Source of the DNA: Streptomyces asoensis
Lineage (GTDB): Bacteria > Actinomycetota > Actinomycetes > Streptomycetales > Streptomycetaceae
Direction of reading: 5' to 3'
NCBI RefSeq assembly: GCF_016860545.1
Contig: NZ_BNEB01000002.1
Location: 868,001-932,000, forward strand
Length of the DNA stretch: 64,000 bases
The position numbers were made by a program, and so were the translations under genes. A model generated the notes under the pieces. The model searched no databases. It saw nothing but the letters and a program-made list of their open reading frames with translations, and was not told where the DNA came from. This document shows positions 34,090 to 43,514 of the stretch, piece after piece; positions within the stretch are counted from its first letter, which is position 1, and the number at the start of each line of letters is the position of its first letter.

Positions 34090-35001
34090 TTACGCGACCA
34101 GGGCCCGCCTCGGGGTTTCGGGGGTGGGGGCGGCCGGGGTCGGGGGCTGCTTCAGGAGGCTGCCCGGTACCACCGCTCCGAGGCCGAGCGCGGCCCACCA
34201 CAGCAGCGTCAGCGCGGGGCCGACCGCCGCCGCGCCGTCGAAGAACGACACCGAGCGCAGCAGGGTCGTACCGGCACCCGGCGGCAGCCACTGGCCGATC
34301 GTCCCGACCGGCTCCGGCAGCATGCGCGGTGCCGAAGCCGCCCCGGAGAACGGGTTGCCGAGGAACATCACGAGGAACGACACCGCCCCGATGCCCGGCG
34401 TGCCGACCAGCGCGGCGCAGCCGGCCACCGCCGCGCTCACCGCCAGCGTCGACAGCAGCACCGCGGCCTCCGCCCACCAGTCGCCGGTGAGCACCCCGAG
34501 CCAGCTGTGGGCCAGCGCGGCCGCGACCAGGCCCACCAGGGTGGCGGCGCCGACCAGCGCGCCCACCGTGCGGATCCCGCGCAGGCCCAGCAGGGACACC
34601 ACCGCACCCGCCGCGATCCCGGCAAGGGCCGGCGGCAGCACGCTCGCGCCGAGGGCCGCGCCGCGCGGATCGGTGGCCGGGGCCGCGACGACGTCCACGG
34701 TCCGCAGTCCGGCGCCCGTGGCGGCCGTCCGCTCCGCGACGGCCTCCCGGAGCAGCTGGGCGACGACCGGACTCGCGGCCGAGGCGGTCGGCAGTTCGGG
34801 TCCCTCGGCCGTGACGACCACCGCGCCGTATACGGTCCGGTCCTCGACCGCCGCACGGGCGGCCTTCCCGTCGGCGTAGTGGTGGAGGTCGAAAACCCCT
34901 TCCTGCTGGGCCGGTTGCCGCTCCAGCGGGGCCGTCGCGGCGGCCGGACCGGCGACGCCGAGCGGCAGGACGACGGCGACGAGGCGCCGGGACGCGGACA
35001 T
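34090..35001 (-). CDS. Membrane protein, ABC-2/YhgE-like
   Basis: A 303-residue membrane protein. After an N-terminal hydrophobic segment it has an outside domain of about 90 residues (HHYADGKAARAAVEDRTVYG, GPELPTASAASPVVAQLLRE). Some six membrane helices follow (about 125-285), including the NPFSGAASAPRMLPEP loop typical of ABC-2 permease-like YhgE/Pip relatives. No ATPase gene is adjacent. The C-terminus is short and Pro-rich. ATG 35001. It is divergent from a TetR gene with 142 bases between, the usual layout of a TetR-repressed efflux or stress membrane protein. Confidence 0.75.
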   Translation of the reverse strand: MSASRRLVAVVLPLGVAGPAAATAPLERQPAQQEGVFDLHHYADGKAARAAVEDRTVYGAVVVTAEGPELPTASAASPVVAQLLREAVAERTAATGAGLRTVDVVAAPATDPRGAALGASVLPPALAGIAAGAVVSLLGLRGIRTVGALVGAATLVGLVAAALAHSWLGVLTGDWWAEAAVLLSTLAVSAAVAGCAALVGTPGIGAVSFLVMFLGNPFSGAASAPRMLPEPVGTIGQWLPPGAGTTLLRSVSFFDGAAAVGPALTLLWWAALGLGAVVPGSLLKQPPTPAAPTPETPRRALVA

Positions 35002-35143
35002 GGCTTCTCCCAGAAGCGGACGGGTCGCTGTGGACCGTGCAGAGCGGGCCGTGCCGAGCGGACGGGTCACAGCAGGCAGTGCACGCGGATGGTTCGTGGC
35101 GGACGTTTTAAAGAGAAGGATCGTTCGTTCTGTGTTGGGGGCC

Positions 35144-35773
35144 ATGGCCCGTGTATCCCAGGCGCACCTCGACGCCCGCCGTCGGCAGATCCTCGACGGC
35201 GCGTCGGTCTGCTTCGCCCGCAACGGCTTCCACGCCACGTCCGTGCAGGACGTGCTCAAGGAGGTCGACCTGTCCGCCGGGGCCGTCCACCGGTACTTCA
35301 GCGGCAAGGAGGAGCTGATCGCGGCGATCGTCGGCGAGGTGCTCGGCCAGGTGCGCGAGGCCTTCGAGGAGGAGTCCCGGCACGTCCCGCCACCGCCGCC
35401 CGACGCCCTCGTCTCCTCGGTCCTCGGCCGTTTGCTGGCCGCCCGGGAGTCCCTGACCGTCGACGGGCGGCCGGCCTTCCCTCGTCTGATCATCCAGGTG
35501 TGGACGGAGACCCTGCGCAACGAGGACCTGGCGGCGCTGCTGTACGAGGGCTGCACCGGCGTGCGCGAGGCGTGGAGCCGGATCGTCGTCGCCTATCAGG
35601 ACGCCGGCATGATGCGGGCCGACGTGCCCCCGGACCATGTGGCGCGCACGATGATCGCCGCCGTCCTGGGCTTCCTCGTCCAGCAGTCGCTGTTCGGGCC
35701 CGCCCCGGTCGAGGTGCTGCGCGACGGCCTGCGCGCCCTGATGAGCGTGTCGCCCCCGCTGTCGGGCGCCTGA
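35144..35773 (+). CDS. TetR family transcriptional regulator
   Basis: A 209-residue TetR-type repressor. The N-terminal helix-turn-helix (about 10-55) includes [20 protein letters not shown] and [15 protein letters not shown]. The all-helical ligand-binding domain fills the rest. ATG 35144 gives [17 protein letters not shown]; longer readings begin in leader DNA. Divergent from the ABC-2-like membrane gene, its likely target. The run GGATCGTTCGTTCT (about 35119) upstream may be part of an operator, but no clean palindrome is visible. Confidence 0.9.
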   Translation: MARVSQAHLDARRRQILDGASVCFARNGFHATSVQDVLKEVDLSAGAVHRYFSGKEELIAAIVGEVLGQVREAFEEESRHVPPPPPDALVSSVLGRLLAARESLTVDGRPAFPRLIIQVWTETLRNEDLAALLYEGCTGVREAWSRIVVAYQDAGMMRADVPPDHVARTMIAAVLGFLVQQSLFGPAPVEVLRDGLRALMSVSPPLSGA

Positions 35774-35789
35774 ACCGATCACAGCTCGG

Positions 35790-35805
35790 TTAACTTCCTC
35801 GAAAT
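35790..35805 (+). promoter_or_regulatory. GlnR-box-like half-site upstream of ureA
   Basis: TTAAC, six bases, then GAAAT closely resembles one GTnAC-n6-GAAAC unit of the actinobacterial GlnR box. TTAACT (35790) and GATTAG (35813) are 17 bases apart and could be the weak promoter. In S. coelicolor, GlnR is known to control ureA. I find no second unit at the 22-base spacing. Confidence 0.45.
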
Positions 35806-35906
35806 GCGGCCCGATTAGCCTGCCGGTCCACGCCACCAGGGGTCTTCACCCCGTGGCAGCGGCAGCCGGGCCCCGCACGGCCCGGAGCGAGGATGTGAGG
35901 TGGGAC

Positions 35907-36209
<303 letters not shown>

Positions 36210-36217
36210 GGGGCTCG

Positions 36218-36529
36218 ATGATTCCCGGAGAGATCCTGTTCGCGGACGGGCCCGTCGCGTACAACGCGGGCCGTGAGGTCACCCGGCTCACCGTCCTGAA
36301 CGCCGCCGACCGGCCTGTCCAGGTCGGCTCCCACTACCACTTCGCCGAGGCCAACCCGGGCCTGGAGTTCGACCGCGCGGCCGCCCGCGGCAAGCGGCTC
36401 GACGTCGCCGCAGGGACCGCCGTGCGCTTCGAGCCCGGCATCCCCGTGGAGGTCCGGCTCGTGCCGCTGGCCGGCGCCCGGATCGTGCCCGGGCTGCGCG
36501 GCGAGACCGGAGGTGCCCTCGATGTCTGA
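36218..36529 (+). CDS. ureB: Urease subunit beta
   Basis: A 103-residue beta subunit. [20 protein letters not shown] opens it; [18 protein letters not shown] and [15 protein letters not shown] are the conserved core. It is structural. Starts eight bases after ureA and overlaps ureC by eight bases. Confidence 0.97.
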   Translation: MIPGEILFADGPVAYNAGREVTRLTVLNAADRPVQVGSHYHFAEANPGLEFDRAAARGKRLDVAAGTAVRFEPGIPVEVRLVPLAGARIVPGLRGETGGALDV

Positions 36530-38243
36530 GATCTCCCGTGCCGCCTACGCCGACCTGTTCGGCCCGACGACCGGCGACCGTATCCGGCTCGCCGACACCG
36601 ACCTGCTGATCGAGATCGAGGAGGACCGCTGCGGCGGCCCCGGACTCTCCGGCGACGAGGCGGTGTTCGGCGGCGGCAAGGTCATCCGCGAGTCCATGGG
36701 GCAGTCCCGGGCCACCCGCGCGGACGGCACCCCCGACACCGTCATCACGGGCGCGGTCGTCGTGGACCACTGGGGTGTGGTCAAGGCCGACATAGGCATC
36801 CGCGACGGACGCATCACCGGCATCGGCAAGGCGGGCAACCCCGACACGATGGACGGGGTCCACCCGGACCTGGTGATCGGCCCCGAGACGGAGATCATCG
36901 CGGGCAACGGGCGCATCCTGACGGCCGGCGCCGTGGACGCGCACGTGCACTTCATCTGCCCGCAGATCGCCGACGAGGCGCTGTCCGCCGGTGTCACCAC
37001 GCTCGTCGGCGGCGGCACCGGGCCCGCCGAGGGCTCCAAGGCGACCACCGTGACGCCCGGCCCGTGGCACCTCGCCCGGATGCTGGAGGCGATGGAGCAG
37101 TACCCGCTGAACATCGGCTTCCTCGGCAAGGGCAACACCGTCTCGCAGGAGGCGATGCTGTCGCAGATCCGCGGCGGCGCGCTCGGGCTGAAGCTGCACG
37201 AGGACTGGGGGTCGACACCCGCCGTCATCGACGCCTCGCTGACCGTCGCCGACCGGACCGGCATCCAGGTCGCGATCCACACCGACACCCTCAACGAGGC
37301 CGGTTTCGTGGCGGACACCCTCGCCGCGATCGCCGGACGCGGCATCCACGCCTACCACACCGAGGGCGCCGGGGGCGGGCACGCCCCGGACATCATGACC
37401 GTGGTGTCCGAACCGCACGTCCTGCCGAGCTCCACCAACCCGACGCGGCCGTACACGGTGAACACCGCCGAGGAACACCTCGACATGCTGATGGTGTGCC
37501 ACCACCTCAACCCCGCCGTCCCCGAGGACCTGGCGTTCGCCGAATCGCGGATCCGGCCCTCGACCATCGGCGCCGAGGACGTCCTGCACGACCTCGGGGC
37601 GATCTCGATCATCTCCTCCGACTCGCAGGCCATGGGCCGCGTCGGTGAGGTCGTCCTGCGCACCTGGCAGACGGCGCACGTGATGAAGCGGCGCCGCGGA
37701 CCCCTGCCGGGGGACGGCCGTGCCGACAACCACCGGGTACGCCGCTACGTCGCCAAGTACACGATCAACCCGGCGCTCGCCCAGGGCCTGGCCCGCGAGA
37801 TCGGCTCGGTCGAGAGCGGCAAGCTCGCCGACCTGGTGCTGTGGGAGCCGGCGTTCTTCGGCGTCAAGCCGCACCTCGTCATCAAGGGCGGGCAGATCGC
37901 GTACGCGCAGATGGGCGACGCCAACGCGTCGATCCCGACGCCGCAGCCGATCCTGCCGCGTCCGATGTACGGCGCGATCGGCCGGGCGCCCGCGGCGAAC
38001 TCGTTCAACTTCGTCGCACCACTCGCCATCGAGGACGGGCTGCCGGAGCGGCTGCAACTGGGCAAGCGGTTCGTGGCCATCGACTCCACCCGCGCGGTGA
38101 CCAAGGCGGACATGCGGGAGAACGACGCCCGGCCGCGCGTCCAGGTCGACCCCGACAGCTTCGCCGTGCACATCGACGGCGAACTCGTCGAGGCGACCCC
38201 GGCCGCCGAACTGCCCATGGCACAGCGTTACTTCCTGTTCTGA
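36522..38243 (+). CDS. ureC: Urease subunit alpha (catalytic)
   Basis: A 573-residue catalytic subunit. Nickel ligands are visible in [10 protein letters not shown] (two His), GLKLHEDWG (the carbamylated Lys), IHTDTLNE and [10 protein letters not shown]. The mobile flap is VCHHLNP with its Cys and His, and SSDSQAMGR carries the Asp ligand. No key residue is missing, so the enzyme should be active once nickel is loaded. ATG 36522 ([16 protein letters not shown]) is chosen over an upstream GTG at 36513 that would extend the ureB overlap. Confidence 0.98.
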   Translation: MSEISRAAYADLFGPTTGDRIRLADTDLLIEIEEDRCGGPGLSGDEAVFGGGKVIRESMGQSRATRADGTPDTVITGAVVVDHWGVVKADIGIRDGRITGIGKAGNPDTMDGVHPDLVIGPETEIIAGNGRILTAGAVDAHVHFICPQIADEALSAGVTTLVGGGTGPAEGSKATTVTPGPWHLARMLEAMEQYPLNIGFLGKGNTVSQEAMLSQIRGGALGLKLHEDWGSTPAVIDASLTVADRTGIQVAIHTDTLNEAGFVADTLAAIAGRGIHAYHTEGAGGGHAPDIMTVVSEPHVLPSSTNPTRPYTVNTAEEHLDMLMVCHHLNPAVPEDLAFAESRIRPSTIGAEDVLHDLGAISIISSDSQAMGRVGEVVLRTWQTAHVMKRRRGPLPGDGRADNHRVRRYVAKYTINPALAQGLAREIGSVESGKLADLVLWEPAFFGVKPHLVIKGGQIAYAQMGDANASIPTPQPILPRPMYGAIGRAPAANSFNFVAPLAIEDGLPERLQLGKRFVAIDSTRAVTKADMRENDARPRVQVDPDSFAVHIDGELVEATPAAELPMAQRYFLF

Positions 38244-38251
38244 GGCCCGCT

Positions 38252-38277
38252 CCCGACATCTGCACCCGACATCTGCA
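38252..38277. repeat. 13-base perfect tandem duplication between ureC and ureF
   Basis: CCCGACATCTGCA occurs twice head-to-tail in the 75-base ureC-ureF gap. Confidence 0.85.
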
Positions 38278-38318
38278 CCTACACCCGGCACCTGGCCCCG
38301 GGCGCGGAGGAGACGACT

Positions 38319-38993
38319 GTGACAAGGGCAGCACTGCTCGTCCTGGCCGACGGCCGCTTCCCCGCCGGAGGGCACGCGCACTCCGGCGGGGCGGAGGAGG
38401 CCGTGAAAGCGGGCCGGATCACCGACGCGGCGAGCCTGGAGGCCTTCTGCCGGGGGCGACTGCACACGGCGGGGCTGGTGTCGTCGGCGCTGGCCTGCGC
38501 GGCCGCGGCCGGCGCGGACCCGGCGGAGCTGGACGCGGCGGCGGACGCCCGTACCCCGTCCCCGGCGCTGCGGCTGACCGCCAGGAAACTGGGCCGGCAA
38601 CTGGTGCGGGCCGCCCGCGCGGCCTGGCCGAGCACCGAACTCGACGCCCTGGCGGCGCGGTTCCCCAAGGGGGCGCATCAGCCGGTGGTGCTGGGCCTGA
38701 CGGCGCGGGCCGCCGGGCTCGGGCCGCAGGACGCGGCGTACTGCGCGGCCTACGAGAGCGTGAGCGGACCGGCCACCGCGGTGGTGCGGCTGCTGGGTCT
38801 GGACCCGTTCCGGGCGACGGCGGTGCTGGCCCGGCTCGCTCCCGAACTGGACCGGGTCGTGGACCGGGCGGTGTCCGCCGGGACGGCGGTGCCGGCGCGG
38901 GGCACCGACGTGCTGCCCGCGGCGTCCGCGCCGCTGCTGGAGATCGGAGCGCAGGCCCACGCCGCCTGGCCGGTACGGCTGTTCGCCTCGTGA
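38319..38993 (+). CDS. ureF: Urease accessory protein UreF
   Basis: A 224-residue all-helical accessory protein. LLVLADGRFPAGGHAHSGGAEEAVKAG is a recognisable UreF start, read here in parts; FPKGAHQPVVLGLTARAAGL matches the central region. UreF joins UreD and UreG to load nickel and CO2 on UreC, acting as GTPase regulator of UreG. GTG 38319 has GGAGGAG upstream. The rest of the operon follows after 173 bases. Confidence 0.94.
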   Translation: MTRAALLVLADGRFPAGGHAHSGGAEEAVKAGRITDAASLEAFCRGRLHTAGLVSSALACAAAAGADPAELDAAADARTPSPALRLTARKLGRQLVRAARAAWPSTELDALAARFPKGAHQPVVLGLTARAAGLGPQDAAYCAAYESVSGPATAVVRLLGLDPFRATAVLARLAPELDRVVDRAVSAGTAVPARGTDVLPAASAPLLEIGAQAHAAWPVRLFAS

Positions 38994-39166
38994 CAGCCCG
39001 CCGGCCCCACCGGAGGAGGCAGCCGTCCGCGCCCCGCTTCCCCTTGCCGACCTCCGGGGCACCGACCCCCGGGGGCAGTCCTCGGACGCCCGTTCGCACC
39101 GGAACGGGTCCGTCCCCAAGCGCCGGGCCGGCTGAAGCCGTCCGGACCGGCTGAACAGGAGTCGCT

Positions 39167-39844
<678 letters not shown>

Positions 39845-39845
39845 C

Positions 39846-40604
39846 ATGAGCGGGGTGCACGCCACCGCACGGATCGTGGCGCGCGACGACGGACGCGGCG
39901 GAACCGGTCTGCCCGTCCTGGAGAGCGACGGACCGCTCGCCCTGCGGCGCACTCGGGGAACGGGCGACGAGGCACGCGTGATGCTCGTCGGTGCGATGAG
40001 CGGGCCGCTCGGCGGTGACCGCTTCGCCGTCGAGGCGGACGTCGGCAACGGCGCCCGCCTGCACGTCCGTTCGGCCGCCGCCACCATCGCCCTGCCCGGG
40101 CAGACGAAGGAGGAGGCCCACTACGATGTACGGCTGTGCGTCGCGGACGGCGGCGAACTGCACTGGATGCCCGAGCAGTTGATCTCGGTGAAGGGGAGCG
40201 GCCTGTCCGTCACCACCCGGGCCGACCTCGGGGCCGACGCGCGGCTCGTGCTGCGCGAGGAGCAGGTGCTCGGACGGGCGGGGGAGGAGCCGGGGACCCT
40301 CACGAGCCGGCTCTGCGTACGGGTCGCCGGACGGGTCGTCCTCGACCAGGAGCTGTCCTGCGGCCCCGGTGCGCCCGCGGGCTGGGACGGGCCGGCCGTC
40401 CTCGCCGGACATCGGGCGGTGGGTCAGATCGTGCTGGTGCGACCGGAGTTCGCAACGGAGCCGGTGACGGCGCGGAGCGTCGGAGAGCACGCGTGCGTGG
40501 TGCCGCTGGCCGGCCCCGCCGCCCTGGTCACCGCGGTCGCGCCCGACGCGCTGCTCCTGCGGCGCGTGCTGGACACGGCGCTCGCCGATCTCCACATCCG
40601 GTGA
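39846..40604 (+). CDS. ureD: Urease accessory protein UreD
   Basis: A 252-residue UreD/UreH. LHVRSAAATIALPGQTKEEA and GGELHWMPEQLISVKGS are diagnostic, with RLVLREEQVLGRAGEEPG in the middle. It is the scaffold that binds apo-urease and recruits UreF/UreG. ATG 39846 lies one base after the ureG stop. Last gene of the operon; ureE is absent. Confidence 0.94.
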   Translation: MSGVHATARIVARDDGRGGTGLPVLESDGPLALRRTRGTGDEARVMLVGAMSGPLGGDRFAVEADVGNGARLHVRSAAATIALPGQTKEEAHYDVRLCVADGGELHWMPEQLISVKGSGLSVTTRADLGADARLVLREEQVLGRAGEEPGTLTSRLCVRVAGRVVLDQELSCGPGAPAGWDGPAVLAGHRAVGQIVLVRPEFATEPVTARSVGEHACVVPLAGPAALVTAVAPDALLLRRVLDTALADLHIR

Positions 40605-40721
40605 GCGGGACATCACGTTCCGGTTATCGGATTGGCAAAGAAGGTCAACGACACCTTTTCTCGGACGCCTCACAGCCGCGAGGATCCCTCTGCCGCCATC
40701 ACCAGGTAGGGGAGTTCCCAC

Positions 40722-42320
40722 TTGAAGGACATACGACCGAACAAGCGCGTCACCGCGCTCGGCTCGGCCGGCGTACTCGTCGCCGCGACGATGCTCGCCG
40801 GCGCTTTCGCGGCGCCCACCGCGAGCGCGACCAGCGGCCGTTCGGGCCAGGACAGGGAGGCGCGCGGCGCCGCCGTCGCCGCGGAGCGTGCCGCCGAGGC
40901 CGGCGTCGACTGGCAGGACTGCCCGGCCGACTGGGGCCTCGAGAAGCCGATCCAGTGCGGCTGGGTCAGCGTGCCCCTCGACTACGCCAAGCCCAACGGC
41001 AAGCAGATCAAGCTCGCCGTCGACCGCATCGGCAACACGGGCACGGCCAAGGAGCGCCAGGGCGCCCTCGTGTACAACCCCGGCGGCCCCGGCGGCTCCG
41101 GGCTGCGTTTCCCGCGCCGCGTCACCACCAAGGCCCCCGTGTGGGCCAACGTGGCGAAGGCCTACGACTTCGTGGGCTTCGACCCGCGCGGTGTCGGCCA
41201 CTCCGCGCCCATCTCCTGCATCGACCCGCAGGAGTTCGTCAAGGCCCCCAAGGCCGACCCGGTCCCGGACAGCGAGGCCGACAAGCTCGCCCAGATCAAG
41301 CTCGCCCGCGAGTACGCCGACGGCTGCTACGAGCGCAGCGGCGAGATGCTCCCGCACATGACCACGCCGAACACCGTGCGCGACCTGGACGTCATCCGCG
41401 CCGCCCTCGGTGAGAAGAAGCTCAACTACCTGGGCGTCTCCTACGGCACCTACATCGGCGCCGTCTACGGCACCATGTTCCCGGGTCACGTGCGCCGCAT
41501 GATCGTGGACAGCGTGGTCGACCCCTCGCGGGAGAACATCTGGTACGAGGCCAACCTCGGCCAGGACATCGCCTTCGAGGGTCGCTGGAAGGATTGGGAG
41601 GACTGGGTCGCCGCCAACGACGCGACCTTCCACCTCGGCACCACCCGTGCCGCCGTCCAGGCCAAGTGGCTGGCGCTGCGCGCCACCGCGAAGAAGAGCC
41701 CCCTCGGCGGTCTCGTCGGCCCGGCGGAGCTGATCTCCTTCTTCCAGAGCGCCCCGTACTACGACTCCTCGTGGATCCCGGTCGCCACCGTCTTCAGCAA
41801 GTACGTCGCCGGGGACACCCAGGCGCTCGTCGACGCGGCCGCGCCGGACCTCACGGACACGGCGGGCAACATCGCCTCGGAGAACGGCAACGCCGTCTAC
41901 ACCGCGGTCGAGTGCACCGACGCCAAGTGGCCCACCAGCTGGCGCAAGTGGAACGCCGACAACACGCGGCTCCACAAGGACTACCCGTTCATGACCTGGG
42001 CCAACGCGTGGATGAACCTGCCGTGCGCCTACTGGCCGGTCAAGCAGCAGACGCCCGTCGAGGTCAAGACCCACAAGGGCCTGCCGCAGGTGCTCATCGT
42101 GCAGTCCACGAACGACGCGGCCACCCCGTACAAGGGTGCCGTCGAGCTGCACAAGCGGTTCAAGGGCTCGCGTCTGATCACCGAGAAGGACGCCGGTTCC
42201 CACGGCGTCACGAGCCTGGTGAACACCTGCATCAACCCGCGGGTGGACGCCTACCTGCTCACCGGCAAGCTGGACACCGCGGACGTGACCTGCGCGCCGC
42301 ACGCCACGCCCAAGCCGTAG
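40722..42320 (+). CDS. tap: Secreted tripeptidyl aminopeptidase, alpha/beta hydrolase
   Basis: A 532-residue secreted protease. A Sec signal (hydrophobic core AGVLVAATMLAGAFAAP, cleavage near ASATS at about 39) leads to an alpha/beta hydrolase. GALVYNPGGPGGSG forms the oxyanion hole, LGVSYGTYIG holds the nucleophile Ser, VQSTNDAATP the Asp and EKDAGSHGV the His. Streptomyces Tap enzymes release tripeptides from protein N-termini outside the cell. TTG 40722 gives MKDIRPNKRVTALG and follows a GGTAGGGGAG stretch. Monocistronic, ended by a strong hairpin. Confidence 0.93.
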   Translation: MKDIRPNKRVTALGSAGVLVAATMLAGAFAAPTASATSGRSGQDREARGAAVAAERAAEAGVDWQDCPADWGLEKPIQCGWVSVPLDYAKPNGKQIKLAVDRIGNTGTAKERQGALVYNPGGPGGSGLRFPRRVTTKAPVWANVAKAYDFVGFDPRGVGHSAPISCIDPQEFVKAPKADPVPDSEADKLAQIKLAREYADGCYERSGEMLPHMTTPNTVRDLDVIRAALGEKKLNYLGVSYGTYIGAVYGTMFPGHVRRMIVDSVVDPSRENIWYEANLGQDIAFEGRWKDWEDWVAANDATFHLGTTRAAVQAKWLALRATAKKSPLGGLVGPAELISFFQSAPYYDSSWIPVATVFSKYVAGDTQALVDAAAPDLTDTAGNIASENGNAVYTAVECTDAKWPTSWRKWNADNTRLHKDYPFMTWANAWMNLPCAYWPVKQQTPVEVKTHKGLPQVLIVQSTNDAATPYKGAVELHKRFKGSRLITEKDAGSHGVTSLVNTCINPRVDAYLLTGKLDTADVTCAPHATPKP

Positions 42321-42365
42321 GCACCGGCCGCCCCCCGGCTCGCACGGTGGGGCGGCGGTGACGAC

Positions 42366-42397
42366 GAGGGGCGGCCGGATCACTCCGGCCGCCCCTC
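42366..42397. terminator. Perfect hairpin after tap
   Basis: GAGGGGCGGCCGGA and its complement form a perfect 14-base stem with a four-base loop between convergent genes. Confidence 0.8.
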
Positions 42398-42466
42398 GCT
42401 CGTCGCGTGCCACCCGTCCCGCGTGCGGGGCGGGCGCGTGATGACGAAGCGTTCCCCGACTGTCCG

Positions 42467-43204
42467 TCAGCGGGACGGCAGTCGGGGGAACTTGCTCCCC
42501 TTCTCGGCCTTCGCCGCCTTCGCCGCGGCCTGTTCCTCCGCCTTGACCACGGCCGCGTACTCGTCCACGTACTCCTGCTCGGACAGCGTCAGGATCGCGT
42601 ACATGATCTCGTCGGTGATGGCGCGCAGCACCGCCTTCTCGTTCTCCATGCCGAGGTAGCGGGAGAAGTCGAGGGGTTCGCCGAAGCGGATCGCCACCGG
42701 GTGCAGGGTCGGGATCTTCTTGCCGGGCGGCTGCGCCTCGAAGGTGCCGATCATCGCGCAGGGGATCACGGGCGCCCGGGACTTCAGCGCCATCACCGCC
42801 ACGCCGACCTTGCCCTTGTACAGGCGGCCGTCGTGCGAGCGGGTCCCCTCGGGGTAGATGCCGAGCAGTTCGTCCTTGCCCAGTACCCCGAGGCCCTCGC
42901 GGATCGCGGCCTGTCCCGCCTCCTTGCCGGAGCGGTCGACCGGGATCTGGCCCGCGCTGCGGAAGAAGGCCGCGGTGAGCCTGCCCTTGAGACCGGGACC
43001 CGTGAAGTACTCGGCCTTGGCGAGGAAGGTGATGCGGCGCTTGAGGATCGCGGGCATCAGGAAGTGGTCCGAGAACGACAGGTGGTTCCCGGCGATGATC
43101 GCCGCGCCCGAGTCCGGTACGTGCTCGAGGCCTTCGATCCGCGGCCGGAAGGCCAGTCTCAGCAGGGGGCCCAGCAAGACGTACTTGAGCACGTAGTAGA
43201 ACAA
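42467..43204 (-). CDS. 1-acyl-glycerol-3-phosphate acyltransferase (PlsC type)
   Basis: A 245-residue membrane-associated acyltransferase. The HxxxxD site is GNHLSFSDHF, the lipid-phosphate motif is YPEGTRSHDG, and VPVIPCAMIGTFE-like APVIPCAMIG follows. It makes phosphatidic acid from lysophosphatidic acid. The end (about 215-245) is an Ala/Lys/Glu-rich tail. I chose TTG 43204 (MFYYVLKYVLLGP), because AGGAG lies seven bases upstream and Streptomyces relatives begin this way; GTG 43219 is possible. Confidence 0.92.
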   Translation of the reverse strand: MFYYVLKYVLLGPLLRLAFRPRIEGLEHVPDSGAAIIAGNHLSFSDHFLMPAILKRRITFLAKAEYFTGPGLKGRLTAAFFRSAGQIPVDRSGKEAGQAAIREGLGVLGKDELLGIYPEGTRSHDGRLYKGKVGVAVMALKSRAPVIPCAMIGTFEAQPPGKKIPTLHPVAIRFGEPLDFSRYLGMENEKAVLRAITDEIMYAILTLSEQEYVDEYAAVVKAEEQAAAKAAKAEKGSKFPRLPSR

Positions 43205-43514
43205 GGGGTCGCTCCTCACTCCGGCGGATCGGCGGGATGGCCGCCTGACCAGGGTGCTGCTCCTGGACGGTCCGCAGCAAGCCGCAGGGAGCCTCCGGCA
43301 GCCGTCGCGCGGCCGTCGGTGGGGCGCGCGCGGCGCTTTTTCGTCGAATCTCCACGGATCCTGCCGCAACCGTGTCGGGTCTCACATCAGGCGCGGGCGA
43401 GACGTCGCAGATGTCGCATTGATTTCGATGGATCTTCATCAAGTTCTTACTTACCCTCCGTCATTGACCATCTTTTCTCAGTGCTTTCTCACTGAGTCGT
43501 GTTGTGAACTGCGA
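43205..43514 (+). promoter_or_regulatory. A+T-rich upstream region of the LamG/RHS cassette
   Basis: No gene lies here. Bases 43421-43510 are about 42 percent G+C by hand count, far below the surroundings. The patch holds TTGACC (43464) and a perfect dyad CTCAGTG-N6-CACTGAG (43477-43496), where a -10 box would be expected. A regulator binding the dyad could silence the cassette. The rest (43205-43420) shows nothing clear. Confidence 0.45.

Noticed and set aside
36513..36521. GTG start for ureC three codons upstream
   Set aside because: UreC proteins begin at MSEISR-like sequences; ATG 36522 fits better.
36288..39119. A 943-codon frame antisense to the urease genes
   Set aside because: Shadow of ureB, ureC and ureF in GC-rich DNA.
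38994..39166. A small gene or ureE remnant between ureF and ureG
   Set aside because: No frame shows UreE features or a start with ribosome site; it appears to be plain spacer.
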